The notes under the pieces: generated by a model
The model's input: only the letters and a program-made list of their open reading frames with translations
What the model was told of the DNA's origin: nothing
Databases searched by the model: none
Shown here: positions 32,856-38,990 of the stretch, piece by piece
How positions within the stretch are numbered: position 1 is the stretch's first letter
How the letters are laid out: every line of letters starts with the position of its first letter
Source: CAZTXD01 sp964617995
GTDB taxonomy: Bacteria; Actinomycetota; Acidimicrobiia; Spongiisociales; ZC4RG35
DNA: 47,236 nucleotides
NCBI GenBank assembly: GCA_964617995.1
Contig: CAZTXD010000009.1
Span: 1-47,236 of the forward strand
Direction: 5' to 3'
Translations under genes and position numbers: made by a program

Positions 32856-32894
32856 TTGATGGCCTGCCCGGAACGGGCTGGCCATCGACAGGTC

Positions 32895-33371
32895 TCAACC
32901 TGTGAGTTGTTCCAAGCTCGAGCGGAAATCGGCCCACGCTTGTCGGACCTCGTCCTCCACATCGTCGCCCAGGGAATCGAGGGTCGACTGGAACGCTTCC
33001 ATATCATCCTGCAGTTCCGAACCATCCACGCTTCCTTGGTCCGCGATCGTCTCGAGTGCCGAAAGGGTCCTCGCCTCGATGTCACCCCACGCCTCTTCGA
33101 GGCGATCCCCTGCACGTGAGCTTCGGATCTCCTCGACAAGTGTCATCAAGTCTGCCTGCACCTCGGTGATGATCGAGGAGATGTCCGTGTCGCCATCCAT
33201 CGGATCAGGCTGATCCGCCGTGGTCGTAGCCGCGGTTGGTTCAGTCGCCGAGGTGTCGTCACGGGTTCCCGTTGGCTCGGGCGTAGTGTCGGTGACCTCA
33301 TCGGCACAGGCACCCAGAGCAGCGAGAACGGCCGTCGATATCGTCACAATCAGGACGTGATGCTTGTTCAT
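32895..33371 (-). CDS. Helical lipoprotein of the stress island
   Basis: The 158-residue protein starts MNKHHVLIVTISTAVLAALGAC, with the lipobox LGAC at 19-22. A Thr/Pro/Asp-rich linker (about 25-65) and a helical domain (about 68-155) of acidic amphipathic helices follow (VQADLMTLVEEIRSS, DRLEEAWGDIEARTLSALETI, DVEDEVRQAWADFRSSLEQL). The family is not recognised. It should sit on the outer face of the membrane. Its start has GAGAGAGC a few bases upstream, and a GTTT-N15-GGGTAT promoter lies 60 bases before the ATG. It converges with the ABC permease gene. Confidence 0.7.
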   Translation of the reverse strand: MNKHHVLIVTISTAVLAALGACADEVTDTTPEPTGTRDDTSATEPTAATTTADQPDPMDGDTDISSIITEVQADLMTLVEEIRSSRAGDRLEEAWGDIEARTLSALETIADQGSVDGSELQDDMEAFQSTLDSLGDDVEDEVRQAWADFRSSLEQLTG

Positions 33372-33431
33372 TGCTCTCTCCCTTTCTACGAACTAGAACG
33401 AAACCGCCCCGGTAGGGCGGTCTACTCCTCG

Positions 33432-33456
33432 ATACCCATCGTCGGTTACCCGAAAC
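33432..33456 (-). promoter_or_regulatory. SigF/SigB-type promoter of the lipoprotein gene
   Basis: GTTT (33456-33453), 15-base spacer, GGGTAT (33437-33432): an exact match to the consensus. It overlaps the terminator hairpin of the upstream DUF7218 gene. Confidence 0.7.
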
Positions 33457-33474
33457 CGAGTTTCGGGCAACCGA
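33442..33474. terminator. Terminator hairpin after the DUF7218-like gene
   Basis: TCGGTTACCCGAAA and TTTCGGGCAACCGA pair over 14 positions with one mismatch and a 5-base loop, directly after the DUF7218-like stop codon. Confidence 0.6.
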
Positions 33475-33475
33475 C

Positions 33476-33732
33476 TCAATGCTTACGAAGGGCCGAGATC
33501 AGCTCACCTTTGTCCATCGACGAGCGGCCTTCGATGCCAATTTCTCTGGCCCTCTGGTAGAGCTCGTCCTTGGTCCACTCCTCATATGGACCCAAGGAGC
33601 CACCCTCTTGCCGGCGGCCCTACGGGGTGTGTTGGCGATCCTTGCCGCCTTTTCCTTGCTCATCCCCTGACGACGAAGCTTCTCGTACTGCTCGTCGTCC
33701 TTTATCGAGGGTCCGTGATCCCTTTCCGGCAT
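33476..33732 (-). pseudogene. DUF7218-like stress protein, frameshifted
   Basis: The start MPERDHGPSIKDDEQYEKLR and GMSKEKAARIANTPRRAAGK match a small actinobacterial family (DUF7218, with a Rho-N/SAP-like C-terminus). The second half, SLGPYEEWTKDELYQRAREI followed by GIEGRSSMDKGELISALRKH, is in a different frame. The shift is at a GGG run (33604-33606); one extra G would give KRGGSLGPYEEW and an 85-residue normal protein. The ATG at 33732 has GGAGG upstream and a SigF-type promoter. A sequencing or assembly error could explain the shift as well as a real mutation. The role of the family is unknown; the C-terminal fold may bind nucleic acid. Confidence 0.7.
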
Positions 33733-33768
33733 GAGATCCACCTCCATTGGAGCAATCGCGGACAACAC

Positions 33769-33793
33769 GTACCCCCGTTGAGATGGAGGAAAC
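33769..33793 (-). promoter_or_regulatory. SigF/SigB-type promoter of the DUF7218-like gene
   Basis: GTTT (33793-33790), 15-base spacer, GGGTAC (33774-33769), 36 bases before the ATG. Confidence 0.6.
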
Positions 33794-33852
33794 ACGAACA
33801 TGTACGTGGCGTAGATCCGACCGAAAAAGGCGGGTCGCCCAAACAGCGTGAG

Positions 33853-33877
33853 GTTTAGCCGACACCTGGCGGGGTAG
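33853..33877 (+). promoter_or_regulatory. SigF/SigB-type promoter of the CsbD gene
   Basis: GTTT (33853-33856), 15-base spacer, GGGTAG (33872-33877), 29 bases before the ATG. CsbD genes belong to the SigB regulon in Bacillus, which fits. Confidence 0.65.
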
Positions 33878-33906
33878 TCGAACGGGTCACCCAACCAGGA
33901 GAAGAT

Positions 33907-34107
33907 ATGCAGGATCCCACAGAAACCAAATAGCAGGGGCGTTGGGAACAGGTGAAGGGTCGCGCCAGGCAGGCATGGGGAAACCTCACCGACGACGACC
34001 TCGACGTCGCAGAAGGAAATTTCGAGGAACTGATCGGTCGCATCAAGGAGCGTACCGGTGAGACGGAGGAGGAGATCAGACGTCGCATCGAGAACGATCC
34101 CATCTGA
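33907..34107 (+). pseudogene. CsbD-family stress protein with in-frame amber codon
   Basis: From the ATG at 33907 (AGGAGA 4-5 bases upstream) one frame reads MQDPTETK, TAG, QGRWEQVKGRARQAWGNLTD and on to DDLDVAEGNFEELIGRIKERTGETEEEIRRRIENDPI. Everything after the TAG at codon 9 is a normal CsbD protein of about 65 residues, a small general-stress protein of unknown mechanism. A single base change (for example TGG, CAG, GAG or AAG to TAG) would explain it. Reinitiation at the GTG (33952) could still give a shortened protein without the first part. Promoter, ribosome site and terminator are intact, so the lesion is recent or an error. Confidence 0.75.
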
Positions 34108-34124
34108 GGAGGCGTGGGACCACT

Positions 34125-34160
34125 GGAGAGCGGCCGCCCTCAACAGGACGGCCGCTCTCC
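34125..34160 (+). terminator. Terminator after CsbD
   Basis: GGAGAGCGGCCG and CGGCCGCTCTCC make a perfect 12-bp stem around a 12-base loop, 18 bases after the CsbD stop. There is no T-run. Confidence 0.7.
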
Positions 34161-34337
34161 GGTATCCGAACCCATCCCTCATCTCCAGCCGGCAGGGCAA
34201 CAGGTGACACCCGCCCCCGGTCCCTCCTCCCCACCGCATGGATACGACAGGGAGAGCCATTTTTCGCGGGCTCGATTGAAGTACGGCTGGGTGCGGGTAG
34301 AGATAGCGACAACGGAACGCCTATCCCGGAGATACAA

Positions 34338-35057
34338 GTGGATGAGGAACGTGCCGAGCCTTTGTTCCACCGCCTCCCCGACGAAGATGCCCGTCGCGAG
34401 CTATTCGAGTTGTTCCGGCCCTTGGCCACCCACCTTGCCAACCGATACTCCTACAGGGGCGTCGAGAGGGAGGATCTGGTGCAAGTGGCGCATCTTGGCT
34501 TACTCAACGCGATAGACAGGTTCGATCCCGAGTTCGGAAGCAGATTCGTCAGCTTCGCAGTGCCGACCATCACTGGAGAGCTGAAGCGCTACTTCCGGGA
34601 TGCTGGCTGGGGCACGGCAGTGCCTCGCCGCCTCAAAGAGGTGAGCGTGATGAGCCGGCGGGCGAATGAAGAACTCACGCAGCGTCTAGGCCGTTCGCCC
34701 ACAGTGGAGGAAGTGGCGAGTGAGATCGGGGTCTCAACCGACGAAGTGACCGAGGCCGCATCCCTGGGGTCGGCCTACAGGCCCGACGCACTCGACGCTC
34801 CTCGCCACGAGGTGGGCCACTCGATGGTGGACTCCTTAGGCGGTGAAGACAGGAATTTCCGGCTCTTCATCGATCTGGACGCACTGAAGCCCTTACTGGA
34901 GTCACGACCCGAACGAGAGCGCGAGATCCTCTACCTGCGCTTCTACGAGGAGATGACGCAAAGACAGATCGCCGAGATGATGAACATCTCTCAGATGCAT
35001 GTCTCACGGATCCTTGCGACGTCACTGGAGAAGCTTCGCCTCTTGCTGCAAGCCTGA
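34338..35057 (+). CDS. SigB/SigF/SigG-family RNA polymerase sigma factor
   Basis: This 239-residue group 3 sigma factor directs RNA polymerase to stress genes. Region 2 covers about 25-95 (YRGVEREDLVQVAHLGLLNAIDRFDPEFGSRFVSFAVPTITGELKRYFRD). Region 3 lies around 100-160 (LTQRLGRSPTVEEVASEIGVSTDEV) and region 4 around 185-237 (LESRPEREREILYLRFYEEMTQRQIAEMMNISQMHVSRILATSLEKL). The GTG at 34338 has CGGAGAT upstream. A GGGTAG box (34295-34300) lies upstream but lacks a good GTTT at the right distance, so autoregulation is uncertain. It converges with the RsbW-like gene. The nine consensus promoters around it are its likely targets. Confidence 0.95.
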   Translation: MDEERAEPLFHRLPDEDARRELFELFRPLATHLANRYSYRGVEREDLVQVAHLGLLNAIDRFDPEFGSRFVSFAVPTITGELKRYFRDAGWGTAVPRRLKEVSVMSRRANEELTQRLGRSPTVEEVASEIGVSTDEVTEAASLGSAYRPDALDAPRHEVGHSMVDSLGGEDRNFRLFIDLDALKPLLESRPEREREILYLRFYEEMTQRQIAEMMNISQMHVSRILATSLEKLRLLLQA

Positions 35058-35061
35058 GGAC

Positions 35062-35463
35062 TCAGCGTATCGACTGAGCTAGGCCGATCCCCACATCGTC
35101 GCCGTCTAGGAGCCACACTCGCTCGCACATGGCGTCGATGACCTTCCATCTGGTGTCAGCTTCCAGGCCTTCAGCGGGCCACACCTCCGAAGCGGAGATA
35201 GCAGTCAAACCCGCGACCAGACCATCAGTCGAATCCACGGAGATGACCATCGCCAGGTCAGCGGGTCGGCTATCGAGCAGCAAGACGGCAGCTTCGTCGA
35301 CCGCAAGCGCGAAATCTTCGATACCGTCATAAGTCATGCCGGCTATGCGGGCTACGCGCCCCGCAGTGCCACGCAGCAACTCGATGAATTCGTCGGACGC
35401 CGGAATCTCGATCCTGACTGCGGTGACCGAGGAGCCTGTTGATCGGGGAGAATCCTTGTCCAT
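35062..35463 (-). CDS. RsbW-like anti-sigma regulatory protein (ATPase fold)
   Basis: From the ATG at 35463 the protein has 133 residues: VRIEIPASDEFIELLRGTAGRVARIAGMTYDGIEDFALAVDEAA is the opening of a GHKL-type anti-sigma kinase, with the conserved glutamate of the N box (AVDEA). The usual asparagine is missing (VDEAAVLLLD), and the glycine-rich ATP lid (DxGxG) is not clear, so it may bind the sigma factor without strong kinase activity. Its stop is 4 bases from the sigma factor stop. The upstream 140 bases of open frame are not family-like and were left out. BON and WhiB genes lie upstream on the same strand. Confidence 0.7.
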   Translation of the reverse strand: MDKDSPRSTGSSVTAVRIEIPASDEFIELLRGTAGRVARIAGMTYDGIEDFALAVDEAAVLLLDSRPADLAMVISVDSTDGLVAGLTAISASEVWPAEGLEADTRWKVIDAMCERVWLLDGDDVGIGLAQSIR

Positions 35464-35584
35464 CGACTCGTGCCACTCCTTGATAGACGAGTCACGCCTA
35501 CCTGCCCCATCGAAGGCCAACCCTATGCCAGAAGTGTAGAGCTGCAGCAACGAGTGGCTGTCCGGGGGCCATAGGTCCCGAGAA

Positions 35585-36013
35585 TCAGCCCGGCACGACC
35601 TCATTGCGAACGTCCCGGACTCCAGTGACTTTCTGGATCCGGCCGATCAAGTCCCTGAGTCCACCGGGGTCGGCGCTCTCGCCCTGTAGAACCACGGCAC
35701 CATCATCGACGTGCACCTCGATGCTACCCGGCACGTTCGACGGACCCAGGGCCTCACTGCGGACCTTCTGAAGCAACTCGGAATCGTTCCTCGGAGCATC
35801 GTCGCTCGGTGATCGGAGGTCGTGGATCACGCCGCGGACGCGGTCCGCCTCATAACGGGCCCGGGTCGTTATCTCCTCCGTGACGTCGCGGGACCTGGCC
35901 ACAGACTGGTCGCGCAGACGAGCACGTCTTGCCTTTCCTGCGACGGGGTCGAACAGGTAGGCAAACAGAGCACCGACGACGAATGCCAGGGCATGACCGA
36001 GCCATTTGATCAT
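35585..36013 (-). CDS. BON-domain membrane-anchored protein
   Basis: The 142-residue protein has an N-terminal helix (MIKWLGHALAFVVGALFAYLFDPVAGKARRARLRDQ, a YtxH-like start) and a C-terminal BON domain (about 75-140: LLQKVRSEALGPSNVPGSIEVHVDDGAVVLQGESADPGGLRDLIGRIQKVTGVRDVRNEV). BON domains bind membranes or lipids and are found in osmotic-stress proteins such as OsmY. AGGAG lies 5 bases before the ATG. It follows whiB on the same strand by 55 bases. Confidence 0.88.
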   Translation of the reverse strand: MIKWLGHALAFVVGALFAYLFDPVAGKARRARLRDQSVARSRDVTEEITTRARYEADRVRGVIHDLRSPSDDAPRNDSELLQKVRSEALGPSNVPGSIEVHVDDGAVVLQGESADPGGLRDLIGRIQKVTGVRDVRNEVVPG

Positions 36014-36068
36014 GACAGCTCCTTGTCTTCGATTCGCGTTCTGTGCTCACCGCCCAATGACCGACCGA

Positions 36069-36359
36069 TCATGAGCACCGCCCCGAGAGCTTCCTGATCA
36101 GCAGGATCCTCTCGAATGGTGTTAGCCCGCCCCATACACCGTGCCTTTGTCGGGTCTGGAGCGCGTAGCCGAGACAGTCCCACCGAACCGTGCATCCCGA
36201 GCAAACCTTCTTCGCCTCCTCCTCCATCCCGATGGTGAAAAAGACCTCCGCCGACTCGCCATAGCAGGCGGCTTCCTCCAGGACCTCTCGTGAGACTGGG
36301 GCGGGCCATCCTTCCGCGGGCCAGCCCGAACCGGGGCGGAGATAAGTGTCCGAGATCAT
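36069..36359 (-). CDS. WhiB-family iron-sulfur transcription factor
   Basis: The 96-residue protein has the four cluster cysteines: C32 (AACYGE), C53 and C56 (VCSGC), and C62 (WDCLGYAL). GVWGG (about 74-78), the turn that contacts the sigma factor, and a short basic end follow. WhiB proteins bind the housekeeping sigma factor and respond to O2, NO or redox state. It is unusual to find one beside an alternative sigma factor; it may connect redox state with the stress response. A weak GTTT-N15-GGGGAA lies upstream (36396-36372) and is not convincing as a SigF-type promoter. Confidence 0.92.
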   Translation of the reverse strand: MISDTYLRPGSGWPAEGWPAPVSREVLEEAACYGESAEVFFTIGMEEEAKKVCSGCTVRWDCLGYALQTRQRHGVWGGLTPFERILLIRKLSGRCS

Positions 36360-36620
36360 GCCCGGCGATCTTTCCCCGAGCCCGCCCTGATGAAACGTCC
36401 ACTCTCGGGATCACGAAGGCAAGGCTCCTCCGTCTCGTATTCGTTAGAGCCATGCCACCTCCACCTGGCGACTTCGTCGACTGGCTTGACAGGATCTCCG
36501 GAGACGTACCGTTGAAGGACTATCAGGTGAATTGTGGCCCGGACTGGCGCGACTTTCAGGGGAACTCATGCCCGTCCACACTTCTGGGCGGCTCGCCCTG
36601 GGGGGCATTGGCGACTGTCG
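36360..36620. other. Non-coding stretch upstream of whiB
   Basis: No convincing gene on either strand; the open frames here are short, change composition and lack ribosome sites. It probably holds the whiB promoter region. Confidence 0.4.
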
Positions 36621-36818
36621 CTACCTCTCGACGTGTTCGATCGGGATATCGATGGTTCGGCCCGCCGAGCGATAGGGCCGGGTGAGCAGCAGCCTCATCG
36701 ATCCGGGCCCACTCGATATCTTGAGGCCGACGTACTTTCGAGATTCCCTCGTAGGATCAACAACGGTCACTTGAACTTCTGGCATCACGCAGATTAGGTC
36801 CACAACTGCTCGGACCAT
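36621..36818 (-). CDS. Small unknown protein of the stress island
   Basis: A 65-codon frame begins MVRAVVDLICVMPEVQVTVV and ends RTIDIPIEHVER. It is predicted to be a beta-rich small protein; no family is recognised. A full AAAGGAGG lies directly against the ATG, which is closer than usual, so a slightly later start or a non-coding explanation is possible. GTTT-N15-GGTTGC upstream only partly resembles the island promoters. Confidence 0.35.
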   Translation of the reverse strand: MVRAVVDLICVMPEVQVTVVDPTRESRKYVGLKISSGPGSMRLLLTRPYRSAGRTIDIPIEHVER

Positions 36819-36968
36819 CCTCCTTTCCCAGATGCAACCGCTCTCCGGTCAGGCAAACCTTCAGATTGAGTTCTCGATGCTCGTTGAACTCTTCCTGTTC
36901 GGAGGGGTCGTGCCTGACACCGACTACTTCCTACACGCTGGTCGGGCGAGGGGGAAGCTCTCTGGAAG

Positions 36969-37337
36969 TCAGGGGCCCAGGCTCACATCGAAGTGATCAC
37001 AGAGGCCGGTGACGATGAGCAATCGGTACACGGGCGACCCCTCGTGCACAGTTAGCCGCAGCCGTCGAGGAGATATGAGCTCGGACAACCTCACCAACGC
37101 ACCTACACCGCTGGAGTCCATGAAACTGACCGCTCGCAGGTCTATAGAGAGTTCACGCCCCTCCAGACTGTCGGCTCCTTCGATCAGAACGGAGGAGTTG
37201 GAGAGGTCGACCTCATCCTCGACGTGTATGACCCGATGAGAGTCCGATTGTCGCCACCAGAAGCGGCCGCATGAGCGACGGTCGCCGAGTTCCTGCCACA
37301 CACCGCTGGGTAACTCTGGACCGGGATCGATGACCAT
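36969..37337 (-). CDS. STAS-domain anti-sigma factor antagonist
   Basis: The 122-residue protein has a STAS domain from about residue 34 (HRVIHVEDEVDLSNSSVLIEGAD) with the phosphorylatable serine pair in LRAVSFMDSSGVGALVRLSEL. It would release the sigma factor by binding the RsbW-like protein and be switched off by phosphorylation. The first 30 residues form an extension with WQELGDRRSCGRFWW. Its ATG follows the stop of the DUF6328-like gene with no gap, so they are one operon under a SigF-type promoter, giving positive feedback. Confidence 0.88.
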   Translation of the reverse strand: MVIDPGPELPSGVWQELGDRRSCGRFWWRQSDSHRVIHVEDEVDLSNSSVLIEGADSLEGRELSIDLRAVSFMDSSGVGALVRLSELISPRRLRLTVHEGSPVYRLLIVTGLCDHFDVSLGP

Positions 37338-37877
37338 CTAGTCCTCGTTGCCCTCTGGCGTGTTCCTACCGGGCCGGATGTCGATCCTGTCGCCTCCGGC
37401 ACGGCGGCCGGGATCCGGGCTATCTGTCGTACTCGCGTCCCCAATGCGACCGCGGACCCGTAACGGGAACAGATACCACAAGGTCAACCAAAGGACCCCC
37501 AGGGAGGAGGCGGTCAACAGGGCGGCGGTCGACCCGAAGACGAATCGCAGGACCACGAAGAGCGCAACGCACATCCCGAGCCCCAATGTCACCGAGCCGG
37601 CCATCTGGAATCGGCTGGCGATCCGGATCCGCGTTCGTCGGTCGATGTCGGCCAGGCGATGGAGAGAGGCGGGCGCCAGAAGGAGAAGCACCGTGACCGC
37701 GGACATCATCAAAGCGATCGCAAACAACACACGCCCCTGACGATCGAGGTCCTGGAATCGCTGAGCGAAGACCGCGGTCAGCAGGAATGCGAACAGGACC
37801 TCCACCCCCGGCAACATCACACGAAGCTCCTGTAGGAGCTCCTCGTAGCGCTCACGCTCTCTCTGACTGGCAGGCAT
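37338..37877 (-). CDS. DUF6328-like membrane protein
   Basis: The ATG at 37877 (GGGAG 6 bases upstream) gives 179 residues. An amphipathic start RERERYEELLQELRVMLPGVEVLFAFLLTAVFAQRFQDLD precedes four transmembrane helices, and the C-terminal tail is hydrophilic. This matches DUF6328, small membrane proteins often found with stress genes in actinobacteria; the role is unknown. Longer starts (37892, 37949) have no better ribosome site. It is the first gene of the operon with the STAS protein. Confidence 0.78.
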   Translation of the reverse strand: MPASQRERERYEELLQELRVMLPGVEVLFAFLLTAVFAQRFQDLDRQGRVLFAIALMMSAVTVLLLLAPASLHRLADIDRRTRIRIASRFQMAGSVTLGLGMCVALFVVLRFVFGSTAALLTASSLGVLWLTLWYLFPLRVRGRIGDASTTDSPDPGRRAGGDRIDIRPGRNTPEGNED

Positions 37878-37951
37878 TGCACTCTCCCGCATGTGAACGG
37901 CGAGTGTTGCCTCGCCCAACAGCCATGACCTCGAGTCACTCAATGGCACCG

Positions 37952-37977
37952 TTACCCGTTGGAGCGGGATCTCAAAC
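37952..37977 (-). promoter_or_regulatory. SigF/SigB-type promoter of the DUF6328-STAS operon
   Basis: GTTT (37977-37974), 16-base spacer, GGGTAA (37957-37952), about 75 bases before the start at 37877. Confidence 0.6.
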
Positions 37978-38002
37978 TCGCGCGATCACCCGCCAGTTCG
38001 AT

Positions 38003-38027
38003 GTTTCGCCGACGTCGCATCGGATAT
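38003..38027 (+). promoter_or_regulatory. SigF/SigB-type promoter of a small membrane protein gene
   Basis: GTTT (38003-38006), 15-base spacer, GGATAT (38022-38027), one base off the GGGTAT form and 11 bases before the ATG at 38039. Confidence 0.45.
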
Positions 38028-38038
38028 TGCCCTATGCA

Positions 38039-38296
38039 ATGGACGGGCCTGTACGCAGCTTCCGTTCACGGCCGCTGCACGACGGTGTGGAGCGACCCGA
38101 CATCCTGGAGCGATTGGTGCCCATCGACGCCCTGGCCTCTGCCTTGTTGGGGGTACTGATGGCTTCACTGGCGGTGGTTCTCGGCCACAAGGGAGACGTT
38201 CATGGGATGCTGCTCGTCGGTGGACTCCTCTTCGGCGGTCTCGGCTTGGTCCATTGGAGGTATCGAGTGGGGAGCGACTTCACAGACGATCAGTGA
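38039..38296 (+). CDS. Small two-helix membrane protein
   Basis: The 85-residue product starts MDGPVRSFRSRPLHDGVERP. It has two hydrophobic segments, LVPIDALASALLGVLMASLAVVLG and VHGMLLVGGLLFGGLGLVHW, and ends RVGSDFTDDQ. No family is recognised. The open frame continues further upstream, but that part is antisense to the DUF6328 gene and promoter, so the ATG at 38039 was chosen. The SigF-type promoter directly upstream supports it as a real gene. Confidence 0.5.
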   Translation: MDGPVRSFRSRPLHDGVERPDILERLVPIDALASALLGVLMASLAVVLGHKGDVHGMLLVGGLLFGGLGLVHWRYRVGSDFTDDQ

Positions 38297-38337
38297 GTAC
38301 GCCGAGCACCGAGGCTTGCAGGGGGAAGGCGAAACCC

Positions 38338-38362
38338 GTTTCAGGACCCTCCGAACGGGTAT
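38338..38362 (+). promoter_or_regulatory. SigF/SigB-type promoter of the DUF6131-like gene
   Basis: GTTT (38338-38341), 15-base spacer, GGGTAT (38357-38362): an exact consensus match, 39 bases before the ATG. Confidence 0.7.
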
Positions 38363-38401
38363 GCCTCGGTTGAGCATCCATCAAACAAGGAGCTGATTCA
38401 G

Positions 38402-38557
38402 ATGATCGTTGGTGGTGTCATTCTCATCCTCCTGGCATTCCTGTTCGACATCGGACTTCTCTACACCGTCGGAGCGATCCTGGTAATCGTTGGAGCCATC
38501 CTCTGGATCCTGGGAGCACTCGGCCGCGCGGTTGGTCCACGCCCTCACTACTGGTGA
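38402..38557 (+). CDS. DUF6131-like small membrane protein
   Basis: This 51-residue protein starts MIVGGVILILLAFLFDIGLL, continues with a second hydrophobic stretch, and ends LGRAVGPRPHYW. The pattern and the HYW end match DUF6131, tiny membrane proteins common in actinobacteria, of unknown function. AAGGAG lies 8 bases before the ATG. The exact SigF-type promoter suggests stress induction. Confidence 0.8.
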   Translation: MIVGGVILILLAFLFDIGLLYTVGAILVIVGAILWILGALGRAVGPRPHYW

Positions 38558-38640
38558 CGCCTATACCACGGATGGACCAAGTGGGAAGTAGTGGTGGATG
38601 GAACACCTCGTCCAGCGATGTGACCCCAGCCACCGCTCGC

Positions 38641-38666
38641 GTTTGACCCATCCGGGAGTCGGGTAG
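38641..38666 (+). promoter_or_regulatory. SigF/SigB-type promoter of the Cys/His protein gene
   Basis: GTTT (38641-38644), 16-base spacer, GGGTAG (38661-38666), 62 bases before the GTG at 38729. Confidence 0.55.
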
Positions 38667-38728
38667 CCATATCAGCAAGTCGGCCAATGGAGGCCCCATA
38701 GTCCAGCCCCGATCTGATCGGAGTCATC

Positions 38729-38941
38729 GTGAATGAGCAGATCCCGGTGGTTCGAGGCCTGAAGTTGAGCGGCAGAGAGCGACGACCAAAGGTCACGCTC
38801 GGCCGTCGTGTCTGCGCCCACGACTCATGCAATACGGTGCTGAGCCGCTACAACTCGTCCGATACATGCCACCGACACCGCCCAGTCCGCTATCCCCGAG
38901 TTAGAGGAGTCGTTGAGCCTCTCTCCCCTCCCGGCCTGTGA
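38729..38941 (+). CDS. Small Cys/His (zinc-ribbon-like) protein
   Basis: The 70-residue basic protein from the GTG at 38729 contains VCAHDSCNTVLSRYNSSDTCHRH, with C-x4-C and C-x-H spacing that could bind zinc, then RYPRVRG. The C...C..LS.YN....C..H pattern occurs in small actinobacterial proteins of unknown role. There is no signal peptide. Correct placement behind a SigF-type promoter supports it. Confidence 0.5.
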   Translation: MNEQIPVVRGLKLSGRERRPKVTLGRRVCAHDSCNTVLSRYNSSDTCHRHRPVRYPRVRGVVEPLSPPGL

Positions 38942-38990
38942 CGACCGAGTAGGGATGCCTATCGCCGAGCCGGCGGCGATGGTCCCGGGT

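Noticed and set aside
33907..34107. Amber codon read as an amino acid in CsbD
   Set aside because: No sign of a recoding signal, and other genes in the window end on TAG normally; a mutation or error is simpler.
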